The notes: a model not told the origin generated them from the sequence alone. 14,503 nucleotides of DNA from Chloroflexota bacterium (GCA_015222355.1 JADFVC010000068.1:1-14503), one strand, 5' to 3'; positions 7,282 to 14,394 are shown, counted from the stretch's first letter. Numbers and translations: made by a program.

Positions 7282-7560
7282 CCAATTTGGACTTCAAACC
7301 CCTGAGTCAAATCCGTCAACTCGTTTTCACCAAACTCATCCCGGAATTGAGTTTGCCACTCGTTAACGACCTGCCACTCCAAGGGCTGCACCTCCCCGCC
7401 AACTGCGACTAACCAGATATAGGGTGCCACGGACATTCATGTGAAAATGCACGTTAAGGAATGTCCGTGGCACCCTTGTTAACCAGAATTTACTTGTGTT
7501 TCTGCATCCCTCTCCAAAAGTCGTACACTTTTTTCCGTTTGGTACGGTAACCCCTATATC
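7260..7560 (-). pseudogene. Possible minus-strand gene fragment split by a hairpin insertion
   Basis: On the minus strand, removing the hairpin element plus one copy of its 8-bp flanking repeat (7410-7479) joins two open segments into one frame without stops. From upstream it reads VTVPNGKKCTTFGEGCRNT, then SKFWLVAVGGEVQPLEW, then QVVNEWQTQFRDEFGENE, then LTDLTQGFEVQIGKIFFNG. Composition and codon use look protein-like. I do not recognise the family. The upstream end runs into the recombinase fragment on the other strand and the downstream end into the hairpin at 7235, so neither true terminus can be placed. It could be a chance open frame; no start codon or ribosome site is visible. Confidence 0.3.
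7410..7487. mobile_element. Short hairpin (MITE- or REP-like) element with 8-bp flanking repeat
   Basis: AGGGTGCCACGGACATTC (7421-7438) and its exact reverse complement (7459-7476) form an 18-bp perfect inverted repeat around a 20-base centre. The octamer TAACCAGA lies on both sides (7410-7417 and 7480-7487), each copy three bases outside the inverted repeat. This arrangement suggests a target-site duplication left by insertion of a roughly 62-base non-autonomous element. It is too short to encode anything. A REP-type palindrome mobilised by an IS200-like transposase is an alternative, but such elements do not normally duplicate their target. Confidence 0.65.
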
Positions 7561-7968
7561 CGCGAAGGGGATATTTTCATCGTTACCAGGCTGGATCGGC
7601 TGGCCAGGTCAATGTATGACCTGACTCAATCTGTTGAGTTGATCCAAAAAAAGAAGATGACTTTCGTTGTTTTGGATCAAGATATTGATACCGGCTCGGC
7701 CACTGGCCGCTTGATTTTTCACATCATGGGAACGATTGCGGAATTTGAGCGTGAACTGATCAAAGAGCGGACCCAGGAGGGGAGGGAAAGAGCAAAGCTG
7801 GCCGGAGTTGAATTTGGAGCAAAAGAAACTTTAGATGAAGAACAGAAAAAAGCCCTGGCCGAAGATTGTGCCCAAGGCGAACTCTCCAAAAAAGAAATTG
7901 GGAAAAAGTACGGAATCAGCAGGGCTTCCGTTTACCGAATCTGGGACACGATGAAAACAGATGGCTGA
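7555..7968 (+). pseudogene. Serine recombinase (resolvase/invertase) C-terminal remnant
   Basis: From about 7555 the frame reads YIREGDIFIVTRLDRLARSM, then DIDTGSATGRLIFHIMGTIA and EFERELIKERTQEGRERAKL. These are the second half of the resolvase catalytic domain and the long E helix. A C-terminal Hin-type helix-turn-helix follows (SKKEIGKKYGISRASVYRIW). The first 60-70 residues are missing, including the catalytic serine motif (YxRVSTxxQ), and the upstream in-frame sequence shows no resemblance to it. The remaining piece could be translated from ATG7612 as a 118-residue DNA-binding protein but cannot cut DNA. The loss coincides with the hairpin insertion and rearranged sequence upstream. It indicates that a mobile element or invertible segment once sat here. 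Confidence 0.85.
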
Positions 7969-7990
7969 TTTGAGGGTAAATCACTGAACC

Positions 7991-8111
7991 ACTATGCACT
8001 GAAAGTGCATAGGTTCCTATCGGGACTGAAAGTCCCTTGAAAAGCAAAGTCAAAAGCTTTCAGGCCAAAAAGATGAGTAGCAACTGAAAGTCTTGGACTA
8101 AAGTCCATAGT
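7991..8111. repeat. Cluster of hairpins sharing ACTGAAAGT
   Basis: Non-coding, about 120 bases. Hairpin A is CTATGCACT-GAA-AGTGCATAG (7992-8012, 9-bp stem). Hairpin B is GGGACT-GAA-AGTCCC (8022-8036). A weak AAAGC/GCTTT stem lies at about 8042-8060. Hairpin D is TGGACT-AA-AGTCCA (8094-8107). The core ACTGAAAGT occurs at 7998, 8025 and 8083, and a shortened form at 8097. The two outer edges, ACTATGCACT (7991-8000) and AGTCCATAGT (8102-8111), can also pair with each other (9 of 10). It lies between the recombinase remnant and the MCP remnant. It resembles REP/IS200-type palindrome clusters or the structured end of a mobile element; I cannot name it. Confidence 0.6.
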
Positions 8112-8128
8112 TTTAACTAGCGTGCTGA

Positions 8129-8842
8129 AACAATGAAGCACGGCAAGCCGCAGAGAATGGCAATGCCCAGATGACGGAAATGGTTGCGGCTATGAATGAT
8201 GTCAATGAAGCCAGTCTGGACATTTCGAAAATCATCAAGGTGATTGATGAGATCGCCTTCCAGACTAACCTGCTGGCCTTAAATGCAGCAGTTGAAGCGG
8301 CCCGTGCCGGACAGCACGGCAAAGGGTTTGCCGTCGTTGCCGAAGAGGTCCGTAACCTGGCAGCCCGCAGTGCCAAAGCGGCCAGTGAAACAGCAGAACT
8401 GATCGAAGGCTCTGTCAGCAAAGCGAAAAATGGTGCCGAAATCGCTGATCGCACCGCCGTTGCTTTGAACGAAATTGTTTCCAGTGTCGGTAAAGTGACC
8501 GACCTGGTCAGCGAAATTGCTGCCACATCGAATGAACAGGCGCAAGGAATCTCTCAAGTGAATGAGGGCTTGGGACAGATTGATCAGGTCACCCAACAGA
8601 ACAGTGCCAACGCTGAAGAAACCGCCGCCGCCGCAGAAGAGCTATCGAGTCAGGCCGAGCAGCTGAAATCGATGCTCAGCCGTTTCAAACTGAGTGGGGA
8701 ATCAATAGCTGAACAGCGACCCCATGCACCGGCCCTGACCCAGAGCAGTCGCATGGTCGGTAGCAACCCGGAGCGGCCTCATATAGCCCTGCCTCATAGC
8801 AGCACCGGCAACTTGAATGCCGTAGAATTTGGGCGCTACTGA
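8129..8842 (+). pseudogene. MCP missing its sensor half (3' signalling domain only)
   Basis: In-frame MCP similarity begins abruptly after a stop at 8126-8128 ([16 protein letters not shown]) and runs unbroken to the natural C-terminus. The signalling tip ([20 protein letters not shown] followed by [19 protein letters not shown]) is identical over about 50 residues to the receptor encoded at 865, but the DNA differs at many synonymous positions, so it is a paralogue rather than a recent copy. The tail AVEFGRY parallels DSNFGKY of that receptor. Membrane helices, sensor and HAMP are gone. ATG8171 would give a 223-residue soluble fragment but has no convincing ribosome site. The junction lies next to the hairpin cluster, so a mobile-element insertion or deletion probably removed the 5' two thirds. 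Confidence 0.85.
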
Positions 8843-8909
8843 TTCAAACCTTTAAAGCAAAAAGGCTGAAAGTGACGGATGCGAGTCGTGTCGCAACGTT
8901 TTGACCGGC

Positions 8910-9049
8910 TTAATCTGCAAACGGCGCCTTGCCCTCCAGCAGAAGACTGAAGTGCATCTGCTGGAGGAATTCACTGTCGATGGCAATGGCAAAGGCGTCG
9001 AGAGACTGTTGCCCTGATCCGTTACTCGCAGATCTTGCCGTTTCGCCAT
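8910..9049 (-). pseudogene. Possible small frameshifted gene after the U32 gene
   Basis: Reading leftward, AGAGGG six bases before the ATG at 9049-9047 opens MAKRQDLRVTDQGNS. A different frame then gives LDAFAIAIDSEFLQQM followed by HFSLLLEGKAPFAD and a TAA at 8912-8910. The second part has strongly gene-like codon use (mostly C or G in third positions). The two halves join if one base is inserted or two are deleted near CTCTCGAC (about 9000). It begins 45 bases after the U32 stop, so it would be the last gene of that operon. The part coding for LLLEGK and EFLQQ also forms an 11-bp inverted repeat (8933-8943 with 8957-8967). I do not recognise the protein. A small gene with a frameshift, a sequencing error and a chance open frame are all possible. 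Confidence 0.35.
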
Positions 9050-9093
9050 CTTCATCCCTCTTCGAGAGGCAGGAGCAGGGCGAGAATTCCAGC

Positions 9094-11463
9094 TTACTCC
9101 ATTCCCATCTCAAAATTGAACTTACTGATGTCAGGCGGATCGCTGCCGCGGCGGACCGCATCGAGAACCTGTTTGCCACGCTGGCTGAAAGGGCCGAGGT
9201 GCGAGAGGTCGATGATAAAATTATGACAACCGAAACCTTCCAGTTCAGGCATGTTCGCAATGAAGGAAAAATCGGTTTCGCTGCGCAGCCAGGTCAGCCC
9301 CTGCCGCTGCTGGACCCGGTAAGCATCGTCACGGTCAGAGAGCACCGGGTAATCGGCGCGAACATTTTTGATGGCAATCCGCGAGGTCAGCAGAGGCACG
9401 CTGGCGTAAACGGTGAGAGCCGTCGGCAAGGGAAGTTTACGACGCAACAGGTTGGCAAGATTTTCCCGATCATCTTCGATGTATAATTCGGCCTCGCTGA
9501 TTCCCAACTCCGCCCAGGCGGCAATCGCCTGACTGTTGAGGGAAAACATCCGGAAGCTGCTGTACAGCCTGACTTGCTCCAGGCCGTCAAAGAGCGGAAA
9601 ATGCCCCAGGTTGTTAAGGCGGAAGTTGTAAAACCCGGCCTGGACCAGTTGCCGGATAGCATTGCGGGTATCGGTCCAGTTGCGGTCAAAAATGATAAAG
9701 GGGATGTCCCAGATCAGCTGTCGCGAGCGACGTAACAGCTTGTTTGCCTGCTGCAGGTTCTGACCACTCAAGGGGAGCAGCAGACGATCCACCCGTTGAT
9801 CCTGGAGGATCCGCTGATCTCGCCCCTCGCGCAGCTGTACACGGATTTCCCGTTTGCCGCTGGCCGGAGCAGCTTCGGGGAACAGGGCACTGCGGGCACG
9901 CTGCACGTGCTGCTGCCGGCATTGTTCTTTCAACGGTTTGCACAACTGGCTCAATGCGGCGTAGAACTCACGACGAATCTGCTTGAGTTGCTTAGGCGGG
10001 ATAACAATTTCCGGCAGCTCACCGCAGGTCAACTGCTTCAGTTCAAAGGGCGCTCCGGCGGTCGCTGAAAATACCTGCTGCAGGGTTTTCTGATCGAGGG
10101 CACGATTTTGCGCCGGATAGCTGTCGATGGCAAACTGAAATTGCTGGGTTTGTCCGGCGACACAGGCACTGATCTGTAATTGCCTCTCACTCGCGTCGAT
10201 CTGCAAGCTGACCGCTTCGGCAGCAGGTTTAAGCTGAGCCAGTTTGCGGCGGCAGGCCGCTTCGCTCAGGGTAAAGGCCTCATGCGAGGAAACCATGAAG
10301 ACCGCGTCGCCAACCTTGAACTGGTTCTGGAAAGGTGACGGAACGCTGACAAAGCTGTTTGCCGGAGCCTGTTTGACCGTTTTTTTGCCAAGGTTCAACT
10401 GACGGACGGTGAACGCAGTCCCTGCTTTGTCACTGGCCGGTTGAATGCGCAACCGATCGCCGACGTGCAGCCTGTCCTTGGTTTTAAAGCTGATTTCGCC
10501 ACCCCGGACACGCGCCACCTCCCCCAGGAAGCGACCGGTCGCGCCTTTGAGTGAAGGGATGGCGATATCGCCTGGTTGTCCGCCGGGCAGAAATCCCTTG
10601 GTCGGTTGGCGGCCATAACTGACCTTGAGCAGCGACTTGGCCTCTTTGATTACTTCCTTGCGCTGTTCGAGTGGTGTATCCATCACCCGACGATAAGCGC
10701 TGACCACCTTGTGCACGTACTCGGCACTTTTCATCCGCCCCTCAATTTTAAAGCTGCAGACTCCAGCCTGTTCCAGCTCCGCGAGCAGATCGATCGCCGA
10801 GAGGTCATTGGGTGAAAAATAGTAGCCCTGCTGCTGGCGATAATTATGCCGGCGGCGGCAGGGCTGGGTACAGCGCCCGCGGTTGCCACTTTTCCCCCCG
10901 AGAAAAGAAGAGAAGTAACATTGGCCGGAAAAGGAGAAGCAGAGTGCACCGTGGATGAAGTGTTCCAACTCCAGCCGGGTCTGCTTACGGATTTCGCCAA
11001 TTTCGGCCAGGCTCAGTTCCCGGGCGAGCACACCGCGGGTAAAGCCCATCCGCTCAAGCATTTTCACGCCGGCACTGTTATGCACCGTCAGCTGGGTGGA
11101 GGAATGAAGTTCCAGCCCGGGGAAATGGTCGCGGGCCAGCTTCCAGACCGTCAGATCCTGCAGGATCACAGCATCAACACCAATCTGTTCCAGGTTGCCG
11201 AGGGTATCGATCAGCTGCGGCAGCTCCGCTTCTTTGACCAGAGTGTTTATGGTGATATAGATCCGCTTGCCGTTCTGGCGGACATAGCGGGTCAGCTGGT
11301 CTATTTCGGCAAAGCTGAAATTCTTTGCCTTGGCCCGGGCGGAAAAGGCCTTCAGCCCGGTGTAGACAGCATCGGCACCGGCTTCCATAGCGGCAAAGAA
11401 AGCCTCCAGGCTTCCCGCCGGAGCGAGTAACTCGGGACGTTTTTTGGATTGTTTTTCAGACAT
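9094..11463 (-). CDS. U32-family protein, RlhA/YdcP-like (23S rRNA hydroxylation)
   Basis: A 789-residue U32 ('peptidase U32') protein. The N-terminus ELLAPAGSLEAFFAAMEAGA and DAVYTGLKAFSARAKAKNFS is the U32 barrel. ELHSSTQLTVHNSAG and HGALCFSFSGQCYFSSF with GRCTQPCR carry Cys175, 182, 198 and 202, plus Cys236, the likely iron-sulfur ligands. A small beta-barrel-like segment (about 305-392) and a DUF3656-like stretch follow. The C-terminal part (about 540-789) resembles a second, cysteine-poor barrel (DRLLLPLSG... YSSFRMFSLNSQA). E. coli RlhA, which hydroxylates C2501 of 23S rRNA with prephenate, has about 650 residues, so this form is longer. Most characterised relatives modify RNA rather than cut proteins. 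No strong ribosome site precedes ATG11463. It lies 68 bases downstream of the DsbC-like gene, probably in one operon. Confidence 0.88.
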   Translation of the reverse strand: MSEKQSKKRPELLAPAGSLEAFFAAMEAGADAVYTGLKAFSARAKAKNFSFAEIDQLTRYVRQNGKRIYITINTLVKEAELPQLIDTLGNLEQIGVDAVILQDLTVWKLARDHFPGLELHSSTQLTVHNSAGVKMLERMGFTRGVLARELSLAEIGEIRKQTRLELEHFIHGALCFSFSGQCYFSSFLGGKSGNRGRCTQPCRRRHNYRQQQGYYFSPNDLSAIDLLAELEQAGVCSFKIEGRMKSAEYVHKVVSAYRRVMDTPLEQRKEVIKEAKSLLKVSYGRQPTKGFLPGGQPGDIAIPSLKGATGRFLGEVARVRGGEISFKTKDRLHVGDRLRIQPASDKAGTAFTVRQLNLGKKTVKQAPANSFVSVPSPFQNQFKVGDAVFMVSSHEAFTLSEAACRRKLAQLKPAAEAVSLQIDASERQLQISACVAGQTQQFQFAIDSYPAQNRALDQKTLQQVFSATAGAPFELKQLTCGELPEIVIPPKQLKQIRREFYAALSQLCKPLKEQCRQQHVQRARSALFPEAAPASGKREIRVQLREGRDQRILQDQRVDRLLLPLSGQNLQQANKLLRRSRQLIWDIPFIIFDRNWTDTRNAIRQLVQAGFYNFRLNNLGHFPLFDGLEQVRLYSSFRMFSLNSQAIAAWAELGISEAELYIEDDRENLANLLRRKLPLPTALTVYASVPLLTSRIAIKNVRADYPVLSDRDDAYRVQQRQGLTWLRSETDFSFIANMPELEGFGCHNFIIDLSHLGPFSQRGKQVLDAVRRGSDPPDISKFNFEMGME

Positions 11464-11491
11464 TCGGTACTTTCAGTTGCGACCTGACACA

Positions 11492-11511
11492 CCCCTTCCC
11501 GCCGGGAGGGG
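11492..11511 (-). other. GC-rich hairpin between the DsbC-like and U32 genes
   Basis: CCCCTTCCC-GCC-GGGAGGGG folds into a strong stem with one bulge. No U-run follows on the minus strand, so it is not a convincing terminator. It may uncouple expression of the two genes through RNA processing or stability, or may have no role. Confidence 0.4.
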
Positions 11512-11531
11512 ATGAAGGACGGGAGACGGCG

Positions 11532-12251
11532 CTATTCCTGCTTTTTGTCCAGCATTTTTTCAAACTCTTGCAGATTGGTCCCGGAAATGTAACTGCCATT
11601 GATCCAGTAGCGTGGGGTGCTGTTAATGCCGATCTCTTGAGCAATCTGCCGGTGAATATCCAGCAGGCCATTGTCCTTGAATTCCGGCAGGGGCTGGTTA
11701 TCGTAGAGACCGCCATAAACATCCTCGTAGGCCGCTTCCTGATCTTCTGCCGAAAGAATATAGCGTGATTTGGCTTCCGCCTGCGGATGAATTCGCTCGA
11801 GGGGGTAGAGAAAAATATAGCGCGTCACGTCTTCTCGCGCGAGGAAAAAGGCCGAACCATCCCGGCAGAAGGAACAATCGGGATCGGAGACTTCAACCAC
11901 CCGGTTCGGCCCAGTGCCGATCTTGAGCGCTTTATCCAGGGGAAACATGTCCAGCTTGGCGGTCATGGCCCGGGCCTTACTTTCCCGGGTGAGGTTTTTG
12001 CCGCTGCTATGCCAAAGCTCCCCGGTAAAAAGATGACCGCTGGCCGGGGCAAAATAGAGGTACTCCTCGTTCTGGGTGACGACTTCAAAAACTCCCGAAA
12101 CCGGAGTCGCACTGATCTGCTTAACGGGCATATTGGGGAAATGCAACCCCAACGACGAGGCGACTGCCGGGAATTCATTTTGCGGTGGATTTGCCAGCCC
12201 GCAAACCGGAAACAGGACCAGCAACAGCAGGCAGTAGATAATTCGCAACAT
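11532..12251 (-). CDS. DsbC/DsbG-type periplasmic disulfide isomerase
   Basis: A 239-residue exported thiol:disulfide interchange protein. A signal peptide (MLRIIYCLLLLVLFPVCGLA, probable cleavage after residue 20) is followed by a DsbC-like N-terminal dimerisation region (about 30-90: PVKQISATPVSGVFEVV, EEYLYFAPASGHLFTGEL). The thioredoxin-like domain carries the active site DPDCSFC (Cys126, Cys129) and the cis-proline loop NSTPRYWINGSYISG (Thr212-Pro213). DsbC proteins shuffle wrong disulfides in the periplasm and are kept reduced by DsbD; no DsbD is seen here. ATG12251 has AAGGAG eight bases upstream and begins exactly at the signal peptide; the frame stays open to 12500 but that extension is not protein-like. 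It may also act in cytochrome c maturation, a heavy demand in this bacterial group (inference). It is transcribed divergently from the receptor gene at 12626. Confidence 0.9.
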   Translation of the reverse strand: MLRIIYCLLLLVLFPVCGLANPPQNEFPAVASSLGLHFPNMPVKQISATPVSGVFEVVTQNEEYLYFAPASGHLFTGELWHSSGKNLTRESKARAMTAKLDMFPLDKALKIGTGPNRVVEVSDPDCSFCRDGSAFFLAREDVTRYIFLYPLERIHPQAEAKSRYILSAEDQEAAYEDVYGGLYDNQPLPEFKDNGLLDIHRQIAQEIGINSTPRYWINGSYISGTNLQEFEKMLDKKQE

Positions 12252-12292
12252 GCGGGAAACTCCTTGGACAGATGAATGTCTGATGACCATCA

Positions 12293-12321
12293 AGCATACA
12301 CCAGCACAAGACTCGGTAAAA
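12293..12321 (-). promoter_or_regulatory. Candidate sigma-70 promoter for the DsbC-like gene
   Basis: On the minus strand TTTTAC (12321-12316) and TATGCT (12298-12293) are separated by 17 bases, about 42 bases before the start codon. The -35 box is a weak match. It is a reasonable candidate only because spacing and position fit. Confidence 0.3.
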
Positions 12322-12499
12322 GTGCAGAATCGCGGGCATTCACTTGCCGACCCGGCAGATTTGTGATATTTAATGGCCTTGCCTTCGGTTTGAGTATACA
12401 AAAAGATTTTCGCTGCCGAAAACCGGACACTTCGCAAATTTTGATGGTCTCGCAAAAAATGAATACGATGGCTAAGCAAAAATTTCGACCTACAAGGCA

Positions 12500-12559
12500 T
12501 AGTGGTTTTTCAGGGGCGAAGGGATACATATGGTATGTCGAGATCCTGAAAAACTGCTA
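12500..12559 (+). promoter_or_regulatory. Strong leader stem-loop upstream of the receptor gene
   Basis: GTTTTTCAGG (12505-12514) pairs exactly with CCTGAAAAAC (12545-12554). Five more pairs, two of them wobble, extend the stem to 12500 and 12559. The 30-base apical part contains a CGA/TCG pair and a small ATAC/GTAT stem. It ends about 65 bases before the start codon and is not followed by a U-run, so it is not a terminator. It could be a 5'-leader control element or an operator. I found no match to a known riboswitch core. Confidence 0.45.
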
Positions 12560-12625
12560 CAACGCCGGAGGACGGACTTTTTGCGACGCCATCAATTTTT
12601 CCGGGGATCAGTAATGGGAGCTGCT

Positions 12626-14326
12626 ATGGATGTGACACAGAAAGCGGGATTCAGCTATCTGAAAAAAGTCTTCTACTTTATCCATTTGATGGGTTTGATC
12701 GCGGCTGTCCTCTTTCCCTTTGCCGCTTATCCATTGATCGGTAAACTGGCCTTCAAGCCCAGTTTCGTTATCATGGTCGCTGTTTTCGGCTACGGTGTCG
12801 CCATGGCCGCTTTCTTGTTTGCCCGCATGACCCTCAAAAAACAGCTACGTTTGCAGCTGGAAGTACTCGAGTCGCTGATCGGTAAAACAGCATCGGGTGA
12901 TACGACACTGGAGGCGATGGCCGCTGCTTTGGAAGGCGGTGTTGTTCAGGTTCAGCAACTGTTTGCAGAGGTCATGACCATCGCAGACCGGCTGATCCCT
13001 TATTACCGCTCCCTGAACCAGGCATCGCGGGATCTCTCGGATCGCGCCAATGAAGGACTGGCGGCCGCCCAGGTCATCAGTAAAGACGTTGAGATCATGG
13101 GGGAGAGGCAGCAGGAGGTCACCTCCCTGATGAACAGTCTGTCGAACCAGTCACAGGATGAATCCGCCCTGTCACGGGAATTGTCCCAGTCGCTCGAAGA
13201 AATGGCCCACGCGATGGACCACTCAACAGTCAAGTTCATCGAAACCACCACCTCGGTCGAAGAGATGACCACCAGTGTCCGTGAGGTCGCCAATCAGGCC
13301 GAGGATATCGCCCAGTCCGTGGAAGATACCGCCCAGCAGATGGACAACATCGCGGACTCCTTCGAGAAGATTCGCGATGTCTCGGCCGCCGGGAGTGAAG
13401 CGGTGAAAAAAGTCAAACAGGACGCCGAGGAGGGGTTGCAGATGATGACCCGGACCCTCAGTGAAATCGACCTGATGTCGCGTGAAAGCCAACAGGCAAT
13501 GTCGGTCATGGAGCGCCTGTCGCATCAGGCACAGCAGGTTGGTAAAATCATCGGCGTTATCAAGGAACTGGTTGGGGATACCGAACTGCTTGCTTTTAAT
13601 GCCGCAATTATTGCCGCCAAAGCGGGGGATGAAGGAAAAGGCTTTGCCGTGGTCGCTGACGAGATCAAAGACCTGGCCGACCGGACCACTGACAGCGCCC
13701 AGGATATCCAGCGAATTATTCAAGCCATCAGCAAGGATACCGATGAAGCCTTAACGGCCGTCGAAGCGACGGTCCAGCGAGTCAATCAGGGGAAAGAAAA
13801 CTCCATGCGCACGGGTGATGCGCTCAACCAGATTGTTCACTCGATTGATCTGGCCTCTGCTACATCAGACGAAATCAGTAAACTGACCGGGATGCAGGGG
13901 GCATGGTCCCGCCAGATACTCAACGACGCCGGACAGAGCCTGCGCTCCGTGCATGCCGTCGCCCGGGCCATGAAAGAGCAGCGCAGCGGGGTCACCCGGA
14001 TTCAGGAGGGTGTCAGCGAGATGAAAGCAGCGGCCGATCAGGTTGCCCTCGGCATGGATGAGCAGCTGCAAGCGACCAAGGAGCTTGACCGGGGCTTGAC
14101 CGGGCGGGAAGAACAGATTCAGGCAGTCATGGAAGCCAACCATTTCCAGCAGCAGGCATCTGAAAGGCTGACAGCACACTTTCAAAAGGTGGAAGCACGT
14201 TTGCAGCAAAATGTCGCCAAAACCTCAACGATTTTTGCGGGGGTTGATGAGCTGGAGAAACTCCCCGATCGCCTGCGCCACCTGGGCCAGAAGTATGCGA
14301 CACAAAGCAAACAAGAAACGGCCTGA
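12626..14326 (+). CDS. Atypical MCP-like receptor without a periplasmic sensor
   Basis: A 566-residue membrane-anchored methyl-accepting-type protein. Two membrane helices (about 17-38 and 47-67) are separated by only a few residues, so there is no extracellular sensing domain. A long coiled coil follows from about 70 with no clear HAMP. The hairpin tip is recognisable but altered: VIKELVGDTELLAFNAAIIA followed by [17 protein letters not shown] (about 311-347). Against the canonical [20 protein letters not shown], Phe-Gln becomes Gly-Asp, Asn becomes Glu, Leu becomes Phe, Glu becomes Ile and Arg becomes Lys, all at receptor-receptor or CheA/CheW contact positions. A second coiled coil runs to about 540 and the tail (KQETA) lacks the FG[KR]Y motif of the other receptors here. 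ATG12626 has GGGAG five bases upstream; in-frame ATGs at 12530 and 12614 are weaker. It may sense membrane or cytoplasmic state and use a dedicated kinase. Confidence 0.85.
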   Translation: MDVTQKAGFSYLKKVFYFIHLMGLIAAVLFPFAAYPLIGKLAFKPSFVIMVAVFGYGVAMAAFLFARMTLKKQLRLQLEVLESLIGKTASGDTTLEAMAAALEGGVVQVQQLFAEVMTIADRLIPYYRSLNQASRDLSDRANEGLAAAQVISKDVEIMGERQQEVTSLMNSLSNQSQDESALSRELSQSLEEMAHAMDHSTVKFIETTTSVEEMTTSVREVANQAEDIAQSVEDTAQQMDNIADSFEKIRDVSAAGSEAVKKVKQDAEEGLQMMTRTLSEIDLMSRESQQAMSVMERLSHQAQQVGKIIGVIKELVGDTELLAFNAAIIAAKAGDEGKGFAVVADEIKDLADRTTDSAQDIQRIIQAISKDTDEALTAVEATVQRVNQGKENSMRTGDALNQIVHSIDLASATSDEISKLTGMQGAWSRQILNDAGQSLRSVHAVARAMKEQRSGVTRIQEGVSEMKAAADQVALGMDEQLQATKELDRGLTGREEQIQAVMEANHFQQQASERLTAHFQKVEARLQQNVAKTSTIFAGVDELEKLPDRLRHLGQKYATQSKQETA

Positions 14327-14350
14327 ACAGAATACAAGTTCAGCAAAACC

Positions 14351-14394
14351 ATAAAGAAAAAGGGAGAGGCCCGCGCTTCTCCCTTTTTCTTTAT
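14351..14394. terminator. Bidirectional Rho-independent terminator
   Basis: ATAAAGAAAAAGGGAGA (14351-14367) pairs perfectly with TCTCCCTTTTTCTTTAT (14378-14394), a 17-bp stem with a 10-base GC-rich loop. The T-tract is inside the 3' arm on both strands. It starts 25 bases after the receptor stop. Confidence 0.9.

Noticed and set aside
7555..7968. IS607-type transposase (serine recombinase plus TnpB)
   Set aside because: IS607 recombinases have an N-terminal DNA-binding domain; this fragment has a C-terminal resolvase/invertase helix-turn-helix and no TnpB nearby.
8022..8092. Possible cyclic di-GMP (GEMM) riboswitch: a hairpin with GAAA-like loop followed by GCAAAGTC
   Set aside because: The conserved GACGCAAAGCC and the AUGGCAGCC/GGUUGCC partner are not present, and the stretch abuts the middle of a broken MCP rather than a leader.
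7991..8111. CRISPR array from the repeated ACTGAAAGT
   Set aside because: Repeats are nine bases, irregularly spaced, and are hairpin tips rather than direct repeats with uniform spacers; no cas genes.
10846..11430. Plus-strand 194-residue frame opposite the U32 gene
   Set aside because: The minus strand carries the U32 signature (APAGS, GALCFSFSGQC) across the same bases.
12252..12500. N-terminal extension of the DsbC-like protein to 12500
   Set aside because: The internal ATG at 12251 has AAGGAG and starts exactly at a signal peptide; the extension is Cys/His/Ser-rich and not protein-like.
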